From Bacteriovoracaceae bacterium (lineage in GTDB: Bacteria > Bdellovibrionota > UBA1018): a stretch of DNA of 11,103 nucleotides. The notes beneath the pieces are model-generated. The model was not told where the DNA came from. It saw only the letters and a list, made by a program, of their open reading frames with translations, and ran no database searches. Shown piece by piece: positions 1-6,346 of the stretch. How positions within the stretch are numbered: position 1 is the stretch's first letter; the number at the start of each line of letters is the position of its first letter. The DNA lies in NCBI GenBank assembly GCA_947475645.1, contig CANJNU010000006.1:1-11103 (forward strand), written 5' to 3'. A program made the translations under genes and the position numbers.

Positions 1-632
1 GTGTTCCTCTCTAGCTCGTTCAAAAGCAAGAAAAGCTGCTTTTTACTCATGCCCTCATTTTTGGACACTTTATAATCGTAGTAATCTTCGTAGCCAAGCA
101 TGCGTCCTAAGCGATTACGCTCGCGGACGATCTCAAGAAATCCATTTGCGAGAACGTGTGTTTCGATTTCCTTCAGTCCGGCGTGCGCGGCCTTTCTTAC
201 CCACTCGTCTGCGTGAGTTCGCATTTGAAGTGCCAAAGTCATCGAATCGGCTGCGACTTTTTTTCCAGTAGCTGGATCCAAAAAGCCCAACACCATTGAA
301 CGGCGGGACTCTTCTAGTTTCCCCTCCATTTCAACAATCTTCTCACTCAAGGCGATCGCATCTTTTTCTTCGATAATATTCACCTCGAAGAACCGCTTCC
401 ACCCCTCAAGGCCCACCCGGTCATCGCCTAGAATCTGGGGTAACTGCAATTCCGTGCGCAAGCGCAGCAAATAACTTCGTTCATTCATGAACGAACGGAG
501 GGCATTCTCCGTTTTTTCGAAAGTACCGGACCGATAGGCGCTAAGACCCATTTTATTGGCCCAAAAAGCATCTTCTTTCTCTTGATGCAGCGGAAGGTAT
601 TTCTGATTTAACTCACCAAGGAGTGGGTTCAT
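1..632 (-). CDS. M3-like zinc oligopeptidase, N-terminal part (cut by left window edge)
   Basis: Minus-strand frame opening with ATG at 630-632 and staying open for 210 codons to the left edge, so only the N-terminal part is visible. The product starts MNPLLGELNQKYLPLH and is highly charged and helical. Around residues 172-189 it has RNRLGRMLGYEDYYDYKV, which matches the 'RN..A..LGY..Y.D.K' stretch found before the catalytic domain in M3-family metallopeptidases (oligoendopeptidase F-like). The zinc-binding HExxH motif would lie beyond the window, so activity cannot be judged. No signal peptide is seen, so it is probably a cytoplasmic enzyme that degrades oligopeptides. The gene follows yebC after 15 bases, which fits co-transcription. 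The ribosome-binding site is weak (GGGAAA just upstream). The family assignment rests on pattern memory of a partial protein. Confidence 0.72.
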   Translation of the reverse strand, partial: MNPLLGELNQKYLPLHQEKEDAFWANKMGLSAYRSGTFEKTENALRSFMNERSYLLRLRTELQLPQILGDDRVGLEGWKRFFEVNIIEEKDAIALSEKIVEMEGKLEESRRSMVLGFLDPATGKKVAADSMTLALQMRTHADEWVRKAAHAGLKEIETHVLANGFLEIVRERNRLGRMLGYEDYYDYKVSKNEGMSKKQLFLLLNELERN

Positions 633-647
633 GGTTTCCCGATTCGA

Positions 648-1370
648 TTACTTAAGTGCAGCATACACGCGGTGAACATCGTCATGCTCGTCGACCGCAT
701 TTAAAAATTCCGCAACTTCCTTCTTCTGCTCTTCAGCCAAGTCCATAAAACTCTTCGCCAAATAGTTCATCTCGGATTTCGTTACAATCCAACCCTGAGT
801 CGAAAGAGCCTTATTCACTGTATCCAAATCAGTTACGTCGCAGAAAAAAGTAGCTCCCGTCTGACCAGACACGACGTCATCGCCGGTAAAAGCATCAACA
901 TTTTGAGCGCCCGCTTCGATTGCGGCCTCCTCGATGTCATAACCAGCACCTTCCCTTGCCGCTTCAATTACACCCATGCGATCAAACTGCCATCCCACAC
1001 TTCCCATTGCGCCCAATTGCCCCTTTCGAAACAGAACACGAATGTCGGCGGCTGTGCGGTTTTTATTATCCGTCAGGCATTCCACAATCACAGGAATTTG
1101 GTGTGGCGCAAAACCTTCATAAGTAATCAGTTCGTAATGAACGGCCTCATCGCCGATACCCGCACCTTTTTTAATAGCGCGCTCAATGTTATCACGAGGA
1201 ACCGATTGCTTCTTCGCGGATTCTACAGCTGCACGAAGTCTTGAGTTGCCGTCATAGCTAGCTCCGCCGGTCTTTGCTGCAACAATAATTTCTTTAACCA
1301 GTTTGCTCAGCAATGCTCCGCGCTTCGATGAGTTCGCGATTCGCCCGGCATGTTTCCACTGTGCTCCCAT
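648..1370 (-). CDS. yebC: YebC/PmpR-family protein (regulator or translation factor)
   Basis: A 240-residue protein of the usual YebC length. Family landmarks are visible in order: GALLSKLVKEIIVAAKTGG near 18-36, VPRDNIERAIKKG at 57-69, YEGFAPHQIPVIVECLTDN at 84-102 followed by KNRTAADIR, the GSVGWQFDRMGVI stretch near 123-135, and a C-terminal FLNAVDEHDDVHRVYAAL. YebC proteins were described as DNA-binding regulators. More recent work links the family to relief of ribosome stalling, including at proline-rich stretches; which role applies here cannot be read from sequence. The N-terminus MGAQWKHAGRIANSSKRG differs from the commonest 'MAGHSKWANIKHRK' form, so this is a variant subgroup. ATG at 1368-1370 is supported by AGGAG (1379-1383) eight bases upstream. 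It lies 23 bases after the aldolase and 15 before the peptidase gene. Confidence 0.93.
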   Translation of the reverse strand: MGAQWKHAGRIANSSKRGALLSKLVKEIIVAAKTGGASYDGNSRLRAAVESAKKQSVPRDNIERAIKKGAGIGDEAVHYELITYEGFAPHQIPVIVECLTDNKNRTAADIRVLFRKGQLGAMGSVGWQFDRMGVIEAAREGAGYDIEEAAIEAGAQNVDAFTGDDVVSGQTGATFFCDVTDLDTVNKALSTQGWIVTKSEMNYLAKSFMDLAEEQKKEVAEFLNAVDEHDDVHRVYAALK

Positions 1371-1378
1371 GAGTCATT

Positions 1379-1383
1379 CTCCT
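1379..1383 (-). promoter_or_regulatory. Ribosome-binding site of yebC
   Basis: On the minus strand this reads AGGAG, eight bases before the ATG of the YebC gene. It fixes that start and shows the gene can be translated independently of the aldolase gene that ends just upstream. Confidence 0.7.
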
Positions 1384-1393
1384 GTCATCTAAA

Positions 1394-2449
1394 TTATGCG
1401 ATTGTGACGGACGGGTCGAGATACACGTCTTGAATAGCGTTCATCAGAGCCACGCCTTCTTTCCAAGGCTTTTGAAACGCCTTGCGGCCTGCGATCAAAC
1501 CCATTCCGCCTGCTCGTTTATTAATAATTGCTGTTTTTACGGCATCAGAAAAATCGGAAGCCCCTTTGCTTTCGCCTCCGGAGTTAATCAGAGGGATCTT
1601 ACCTGCATAGCAGTTCAATACTTGGTACCGAGTCAGGTCGATCGGATGATCGGTGCTGAGATCGGTGTACACTTGCTCACTTGTTTTGCCGAATTTCAGT
1701 GCCTTATATCCGCCATTATTTGTAGGCATCTTCTGCTTGATAATGTCGGCTTGCATCGTCACTCCCAGGTGATTTGCTTGTCCGGTTAAATCAGCCGATG
1801 TATGGTAGTCTGCTTGCGCAGTTTTAAAGCCATTATTGCGAGTGTAGCACCACAGAATGGTTGCCAATCCCATTTCATGAGCCATCGCGAACGCATCACT
1901 CACTTCTTGAATCTGCCGAGAACTCTCATCAGAACCGAAGTAAACCGTCGCACCCACGGCAACAGCCCCCATATCGGCGGCCTGCTTAATATTGGCAAAC
2001 ATCACTTGATCGTACTTGTTGGGATAACTTAGAAATTCATTATGATTTAATTTCAGTACGTACGGAATTCGGTGAGCATATTTGCGCGCGGTTAAACCAA
2101 GTACACCCAAAGTCGACGCCACTGCATTACAACCTGTTTCAACAGCGAACTTGACAATGTTTTCTGGATCAAAAAAATCAGGGTTAGGACCGAATGCAGA
2201 GCCCGCTGAGTGCTCGATGCCTTGGTCGACTGGAAAAATTGTAACGTGCCCCGTATTGGCTAAACGTCCAGTATTTAAAATTTGCTGAAGACTACGAAGA
2301 ACCGCGACAGGCCGGTCCGATTGCGCCATCACCTCAGAGACCCAGTTTGGATTAGGACGGTACAAGCGCTCGCTTGATACCTTTGCTTTGTGCTCAAGGA
2401 GGAATCGCGCATCTGAACCAAGAATTTCTTCGTAATTGAGTTTTGCCAT
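1394..2449 (-). CDS. fbaB: Class I fructose-bisphosphate aldolase, FbaB/DhnA type
   Basis: A 351-residue protein with end-to-end resemblance to E. coli FbaB (about 350 residues), the archaeal-type class I aldolase that interconverts fructose-1,6-bisphosphate with dihydroxyacetone phosphate and glyceraldehyde-3-phosphate through a Schiff base. Landmarks are [12 protein letters not shown] near 72-83, the KLNHNE stretch near 133-138, [12 protein letters not shown] near 218-229, ADIIKQK with the likely Schiff-base lysine at 238, the phosphate-binding INSGG at 288-292, [13 protein letters not shown] at 313-325, and the C-terminal [11 protein letters not shown]. Enzyme of cytoplasmic glycolysis or gluconeogenesis. 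The frame extends 12 codons upstream to a TTG at 2485, but the ATG at 2447-2449 matches the family N-terminus. Neither start has a strong Shine-Dalgarno sequence. It is probably the first gene of the aldolase-yebC-peptidase run; 48 bases separate it from the fic stop. Confidence 0.96.
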   Translation of the reverse strand: MAKLNYEEILGSDARFLLEHKAKVSSERLYRPNPNWVSEVMAQSDRPVAVLRSLQQILNTGRLANTGHVTIFPVDQGIEHSAGSAFGPNPDFFDPENIVKFAVETGCNAVASTLGVLGLTARKYAHRIPYVLKLNHNEFLSYPNKYDQVMFANIKQAADMGAVAVGATVYFGSDESSRQIQEVSDAFAMAHEMGLATILWCYTRNNGFKTAQADYHTSADLTGQANHLGVTMQADIIKQKMPTNNGGYKALKFGKTSEQVYTDLSTDHPIDLTRYQVLNCYAGKIPLINSGGESKGASDFSDAVKTAIINKRAGGMGLIAGRKAFQKPWKEGVALMNAIQDVYLDPSVTIA

Positions 2450-2497
2450 GCATCTATGGCTAAAACACTTCACAGCGAAAGGCAACTAGCGAGGCCA

Positions 2498-3574
2498 CTA
2501 ACGCGCCGCGCTTTTACTCTGAATATAATCGCGCATCCCCTTCAGCGCGTAGGCAACCGCTTCCGAGTCCGACATCTCAAGATCCCACTCGTTGGGATAA
2601 AGGGGAGGAGGTAAACCGTGCTTACGATACACCGAGTCAGCCAAGAGTCGAATGGTTCGTCCATTCCCATCTTGAAACGGATGAATACCGACCATCTTTC
2701 TCACCATCCGTTGAGTGGCTCGAATCACATCCTCAGGCGACTGCGACTGCTTCAATTCAGCTTGAAGTACAGTAAGGGTTTCTGCAACGGCCGCCTCAAC
2801 ATGTTCGGGAGCCAGATAGCGCGCGGTCGCGCGAATGAGCTTACCACCCGATTCAATCTTTACCGACGATTCATCCACGCTCATATACGGATGTTCGCGC
2901 ACTCTTTGCAGCTCTATAGGCGTGAAACGTCGCCCCTCGTCAGCAAGCGTCAGAGATCCTCGATGAGGAAGCTGATCAACCGATTCCGTGCGAAAAGATC
3001 CGCGAAACTGTGCGTGATCCAAGGCCATTGCCGAGACTTCCTCTTGCGCTACCCGCCGAGTCATCACAAGCGATTCCTCTACGGTTCGTCCTACCTCACG
3101 GCCTTGTTTTAGAATTCGACGGTTCTCAGCTCCCGTAAAAAAATGGTGCGCCATCGCTCGGCGATGAATTTCCTTCAAAAGATCCGAATCAACTAATTGA
3201 TCGAGTGGCCTCGAGTTTACCCATTTTTCAGCAGCCAGCCAGTCGTCTATTGTCTTTCCCGAGTAGATCATCCAAGGCTCATTCTCAAATGATTCAGTTG
3301 CCTTCGCACGGGCCCAGTCGGCCTCGTTAATTAATCTTTGACCATCAACACCAGGAAGCGGCAGGTAATCGTTTCCGTTACTCCGAAGATCTTTATATTC
3401 GGCCATCAGCTCTCGCGCGGTTACCGACTCAACCCTTCGCCCCTCGCTCCTCGCGCGAACCGCGTCGCGCAGCAGTTCGCGACAGGGCTGTGGCAGAGCC
3501 GAAGATGCGAATACATCTCCCATCATCAGCCTCATACCCAAAAACATGACGATCATGCCACCCCATACACGCAC
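2498..3574 (-). CDS. Fic-domain protein with signal peptide (predicted exported AMP/nucleotide transferase)
   Basis: Fic enzymes usually transfer AMP from ATP to hydroxyl side chains of target proteins. From the proposed GTG start (3572-3574) the protein has 358 residues. The motif HPFQDGNGRTIR at 298-309 (bases 2648-2683) keeps the catalytic His, the acidic residue, the anion-hole GNGR and the final Arg. The Fic core begins near LLKEIHRRAMAH (132-143); GSFRTESVDQ (192-201) resembles the usual 'G.fR...v' segment. The N-terminus MRVWGGMIVMFLGMRLMMGD followed by VFASSA looks like a Sec signal peptide cleaved after A23 or A26, unusual for Fic proteins, most of which are cytoplasmic or delivered by dedicated systems. 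The GTG is preceded nine bases upstream by GGAGGAG; the longer frame (TTG at 3658, or ATG at 3601) would place charged residues before the hydrophobic core and is less likely. TESFEN (93-98) fits the [ST]xxxE[GN] autoinhibitory pattern. The gene is divergent from two ADP-ribosyltransferase-like genes. The Fic call is secure; substrate and true location are unknown. Confidence 0.9.
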   Translation of the reverse strand: MRVWGGMIVMFLGMRLMMGDVFASSALPQPCRELLRDAVRARSEGRRVESVTARELMAEYKDLRSNGNDYLPLPGVDGQRLINEADWARAKATESFENEPWMIYSGKTIDDWLAAEKWVNSRPLDQLVDSDLLKEIHRRAMAHHFFTGAENRRILKQGREVGRTVEESLVMTRRVAQEEVSAMALDHAQFRGSFRTESVDQLPHRGSLTLADEGRRFTPIELQRVREHPYMSVDESSVKIESGGKLIRATARYLAPEHVEAAVAETLTVLQAELKQSQSPEDVIRATQRMVRKMVGIHPFQDGNGRTIRLLADSVYRKHGLPPPLYPNEWDLEMSDSEAVAYALKGMRDYIQSKSAAR

Positions 3575-3669
3575 GCGAGTACACTCCTCCACCTCCTTCA
3601 TCGGAATCTCGAAGAAATTACTGCAGCCCTTGAATTGACGGGCACAACTTCCGATCAAACTGTGAAGAT
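3575..3669. promoter_or_regulatory. Divergent intergenic region between fic and the ADP-ribosyltransferase-like operon
   Basis: About 95 bases must hold the start signals for both directions. The fic ribosome-binding site (GGAGGAG on the minus strand, 3584-3590) lies at its left end. A 7-base inverted repeat, ATCGGAA at 3600-3606 and TTCCGAT at 3649-3655, brackets the centre and could bind a regulator, though a repeat this short may be chance. TTGACG at 3635-3640 on the plus strand resembles a -35 box but has no good -10 box at normal spacing. No promoter can be assigned with confidence. Confidence 0.4.
3584..3590 (-). promoter_or_regulatory. Ribosome-binding site that decides the fic start
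   Basis: On the minus strand this reads GGAGGAG, nine bases before GTG at 3572-3574. It is the strongest Shine-Dalgarno-like sequence in the area. It favours the GTG start, which yields a clean signal peptide, over the upstream ATG and TTG codons. Confidence 0.6.
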
Positions 3670-5205
3670 ATGCGATCTCTATTCAATGCCGTATTGAGCG
3701 TCAAAAAAAACACTCGTCTGCTCGCGCTGCTTGCGTTGGGCCAGGTGGTTCCTTTTTACCTTGCGCTGGCGGCCCCCCTCTCGCCCGAACAGCTCACTGC
3801 ACGACAAAAAGAGATCGTCGCGTTGGTTGAATCATTGGCTGAGCCATTAACCGAAGAGAAACACTTTTACCACTACGGCAGCGAGGCAGCTTGTAATGCG
3901 CTGATCGCGCAAGGCGATTACTCGGGATCGATTCGAAAAAAGTACGGCTCGCTTTCAGCGTCGCTTCAATCGGCCTGGGGCCACGGCATCTATATGGCCG
4001 ACAACTTGGTTTCATCGGCCAGGTGGTTTAAGGGGTCGATGGTCGAGATCGTCGCGCAAAAAGGAACTCAATTCATAGATCTTTCATCGCCGATAATTCA
4101 TGAAACACTTTGGAACAGACTCACCGCGAAGGAAATAGATGAGGTAGCCAATCTTCCTCTTTCAGTGAATGTGAAATACCAATCGGCCCTAGGTTGGTAT
4201 GTCTTAAAAGACGGCCAGGGCATCAAAATTAAAGAATTTAACCCGGCGCACCTTCCGGTTAAAGAGTTTAAAGAAGCGCTTATGGCACTTAAAAATCCCA
4301 GGGCGTTTCTATTTCAGAGAGCGAAGGCAGCCCCCGAGCACTATCGCGCCGCACTCTCACTTCTAGACAACTCGAGTTTAATGACCTTTCTCGATCAAGA
4401 GAATGACTTATCCGCGCGACTACTCGCCGTCGAGTTAGCGTTTCCTCACCTCACCGATCGTTCTCTGGATCTCACTCTTGCCCGAATGAAAGGAAGTGAA
4501 AAGGAGTGGCTTCTGAATCGCCTTCTGCAAGAAACGCCTCCACGTAGGAAGATGTTGGAACACTTTCTAAAGGTGGAAACACCCAGACCCGACATCAATA
4601 CCGGACTCTACCCGGGTGACTATAAAACGCTTGCCGAATCAAAAAGGGCGTACGAACTGCCCCACTCGAAGGAACTTCATTTAAAGCTGCTTACAGAACT
4701 GATCGACTCGCTCCCGTACAACAGCGCTACCCCGAAAGGGCTTCGAAGAGCAGCCTCGTTTGTAGCGGCACAGCAAGAATTATTTCCGAACCTCGCTCAA
4801 CAACTCTTGAATGACAGAAATCTCAGTGCCGATCAAAAAGTGAACCGCGCTATTTGGCTGTCTTTTTATAAGAACAGTTCTGCATCCACCCTCAAAGCCG
4901 CGGTCCGAAATCTATCCAAAGAGGAAAGTGCGCTTCTCGCCCTTCGGCTGGACCAACTTCTCAAGGGGGCACCCGATTTCCCCGAAGACCTCCAGAGCTA
5001 TGAACAAGCACAAAAGTTCAAAGTGTTTTTAGAAGCCTTGCCCGCAGAAACTCTGAAACTCAGTGAGTTCGCACAGACCTATCAGGCAAGAATGACCCAA
5101 GCTGCCGAAAGACATGAGGACAGGCTTCTGCCCAAGGTGCGCCTCGAGAACTGCAAAAACGCTCTCCAAAAAGTAATTGCCGGCCTAATAGGAAAGCCAT
5201 CGTGA
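3670..5205 (+). CDS. Exported PARP-like ADP-ribosyltransferase-fold protein, long paralogue
   Basis: A 511-residue protein. Residues 12-36 (KKNTR, then a hydrophobic run ending LALAAP) form a signal peptide probably cleaved near A35. The domain at about 60-200 carries PARP-type signatures: FYHYGS with His68 (like the 'HG[ST]' NAD-binding motif); GHGIYMADNLVSSARWF at 104-120 with Tyr108, closely resembling the PARP 'GKGIYFAD...S..Y' motif; the strand MVEIVAQKGTQFID at 124-137 (like 'CEVALG..y'); and YQSALGWYVLKDGQGIKIK at 170-188, resembling the PARP 'YNEYIVYD..Q' strand. In that last motif Trp176 stands where catalytic PARPs have Glu, so the usual H-Y-E triad appears as H-Y-W and activity is uncertain. 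Residues about 200-511 are helical, with no recognised family. The product probably acts in the periplasm or outside the cell. The ATG at 3670 has only a weak ribosome-binding site. The gene diverges from fic and overlaps the next paralogue by four bases (GTGA). The fold call is by motif, without a search. Confidence 0.72.
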   Translation: MRSLFNAVLSVKKNTRLLALLALGQVVPFYLALAAPLSPEQLTARQKEIVALVESLAEPLTEEKHFYHYGSEAACNALIAQGDYSGSIRKKYGSLSASLQSAWGHGIYMADNLVSSARWFKGSMVEIVAQKGTQFIDLSSPIIHETLWNRLTAKEIDEVANLPLSVNVKYQSALGWYVLKDGQGIKIKEFNPAHLPVKEFKEALMALKNPRAFLFQRAKAAPEHYRAALSLLDNSSLMTFLDQENDLSARLLAVELAFPHLTDRSLDLTLARMKGSEKEWLLNRLLQETPPRRKMLEHFLKVETPRPDINTGLYPGDYKTLAESKRAYELPHSKELHLKLLTELIDSLPYNSATPKGLRRAASFVAAQQELFPNLAQQLLNDRNLSADQKVNRAIWLSFYKNSSASTLKAAVRNLSKEESALLALRLDQLLKGAPDFPEDLQSYEQAQKFKVFLEALPAETLKLSEFAQTYQARMTQAAERHEDRLLPKVRLENCKNALQKVIAGLIGKPS

Positions 5206-6137
5206 TTTTGCGTTTTTTAGCGTTCTACATGATCACGGCGGCCTCACTGGCATTCGGAAGCCCAATTTCGCGCAACCAACTTACGCCCAGCCAAAAAGAA
5301 AAAGTCGACTTTATCGAGTCGCTTGCGACACCTCTTGCAGAGAGAAAATATTTCTATCACTACGGAAGTAAGCCCGGCTGTGACGCCGCTATTTCTGAAG
5401 CCGGATACTCGGGCGAGATCGCAAAACGATACGGGTCGTTCGAAGCCTCTGAGCACGCAGTGGCTGGACATGGATTTTATGTAGCTGACAACCTCGTTAC
5501 TTCGAAGAACTTTTTTAACGGCGGCCTGGTGGAGGTGGCGCTTGAAAAGGGCACAAAACTGATTAATATAAACGACACCGCCATCAAGAACGCTCTGAAG
5601 GCGATGGGCATCTCTACCCAACTTTTCTACGATTTACCCCTTAATTTGGTAGTCTACTACAATCAGGACTTCCGCTGGTATGTCGTAAAAGGCGCTGAGG
5701 GTGTCAGTTTTCGAGAGTTTGATCCGACCCATATTCCTTTCGAGAAATTTGGAAGATCCCTGCAAGGAATATCGCCAGATATTAAGCTACTCCTTCTCGA
5801 GAGGACAATCGGTTACCCTGCCTATCACCAGGCCATCCTTTCTAGCTTCAGTCCAAGAGATCTGGGACCACTTCTCCATGCCATACGCACCCCAGAATTA
5901 AGAGCCCACTACCTCGATCGATTTTTTAACCAGCTCCATCCGGTCGACCTTCTTGACGCTCTCAAGGAGATGACCCCACTCGAAAAAGCTGATGCGGCCC
6001 AAAGGCTTCTCCTTCAGGTTCCTCCGGATCTGTTCAAGCTCAAAACTTTAATACAACCTCTGGGAAGCGAGTTGCCAAACACGAATCAACTGTATCGTAG
6101 AGTGATTCTTGCGATTATCGACGAGTCTGACCTATGA
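5202..6137 (+). CDS. Exported PARP-like ADP-ribosyltransferase-fold protein, short paralogue
   Basis: A 311-residue paralogue of the preceding gene product. Hand alignment of residues 21-125 with 36-140 of the long protein needs no gap and gives 54 identities in 105 positions. The N-terminus MILRFLAFYMITAASLAFG is a short signal peptide, probably cleaved just before SPISRN. Motifs: FYHYGS with His53, GHGFYVADNLVTSKNFF with Tyr93, LVEVALEKGTKL near 109-120, and VYYNQDFRWYVVKGAEG near 151-167, with Trp159 again where PARPs have Glu. The helical C-terminal part stops near the point matching residue 350 of the long paralogue, so about 160 C-terminal residues are missing. The start is GTG at 5202-5204, overlapping the upstream TGA; AGGA (5190-5193) lies eight bases before it. 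Translational coupling with the first paralogue is likely. The end overlaps a small ORF by ATGA. Function is unproven. Confidence 0.72.
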   Translation: MILRFLAFYMITAASLAFGSPISRNQLTPSQKEKVDFIESLATPLAERKYFYHYGSKPGCDAAISEAGYSGEIAKRYGSFEASEHAVAGHGFYVADNLVTSKNFFNGGLVEVALEKGTKLININDTAIKNALKAMGISTQLFYDLPLNLVVYYNQDFRWYVVKGAEGVSFREFDPTHIPFEKFGRSLQGISPDIKLLLLERTIGYPAYHQAILSSFSPRDLGPLLHAIRTPELRAHYLDRFFNQLHPVDLLDALKEMTPLEKADAAQRLLLQVPPDLFKLKTLIQPLGSELPNTNQLYRRVILAIIDESDL

Positions 6138-6277
6138 ATGCTGATGAACAGAAAGCATTTAAACTCGGGGCTTATAAGATCTTAAACTCACCTCTCTATC
6201 AGAATAACGAACATCTAGAGAATCGTTGCCTAACAAGACTCAGCGAAGCCATTCATGCACTTGAAGCACACGAATAA
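6134..6277 (+). CDS. Small 47-residue protein at the end of the ADP-ribosyltransferase-like operon
   Basis: ATG at 6134-6136 overlaps the TGA of the preceding gene in an ATGA arrangement typical of translational coupling, and the frame runs 47 codons to TAA at 6275-6277. The product starts MNADEQKAFKLGAYKIL and ends LSEAIHALEAHE. It is charged and probably helical, has one Cys, and no signal peptide or membrane segment, so it would stay in the cytoplasm unless carried out with a partner. No family is recognised. The segment HLENRCLTRLSEAIHAL loosely resembles RLENCKNALQKVIAGL at the C-terminus of the long paralogue, so it could be a remnant of the tail missing from the short paralogue. It could also be an accessory or antidote protein. 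The terminator stem overlaps its last codons. Support is the overlap and position only. Confidence 0.5.
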   Translation: MNADEQKAFKLGAYKILNSPLYQNNEHLENRCLTRLSEAIHALEAHE

Positions 6278-6296
6278 CCCGCTGTGCTTTTATTTT
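6264..6296 (+). terminator. Probable factor-independent terminator of the ADP-ribosyltransferase-like operon
   Basis: AAGCACA (6264-6270) pairs with TGTGCTT (6283-6289) around a 12-base loop that can form two further CG pairs. The stem runs directly into a T-rich tail, TTTATTTT (6289-6296). It overlaps the stop codon of the small ORF. The stem is short, so efficiency is uncertain, but position and T-tract fit the end of the three-gene unit. Confidence 0.5.
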
Positions 6297-6346
6297 GACG
6301 CTTTTTCTTCATCAATTCTCAGTTCAAATAAGCCGATAGAGCAGCG

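Noticed and set aside
903..1244. Plus-strand open frame of about 113 codons opposite the YebC gene
   Set aside because: Lies wholly within a clearly recognised gene on the other strand; the translation has no domain-like character.
1430..2288. Three plus-strand open frames opposite the aldolase gene
   Set aside because: Shadows of a highly conserved enzyme gene; no ribosome-binding sites or recognisable products.
2450..2485. Longer aldolase start at TTG 2485
   Set aside because: Adds 12 residues absent from the family and has no ribosome-binding site; ATG at 2449 gives the family-length protein.
2618..3112. Plus-strand open frame of 164 codons opposite the Fic gene
   Set aside because: Overlaps the conserved Fic core and motif on the other strand; composition rich in Arg/Ser/His as expected for an antisense shadow.
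2498..6277. A classical Fic/Phd-like or ADP-ribosyltransferase toxin-antitoxin pair
   Set aside because: No small antitoxin adjoins fic, the genes are divergent, and the signal peptides argue for export instead of an intracellular toxin; the 47-codon ORF is too poorly supported to call an antitoxin.
6295..6329. TTGACG at 6295 with TCAAAT at 6324 as a promoter for the 933-residue gene
   Set aside because: The spacer is 23 bases, too long for a standard promoter, and no good -10 box lies at 16-18 bases.
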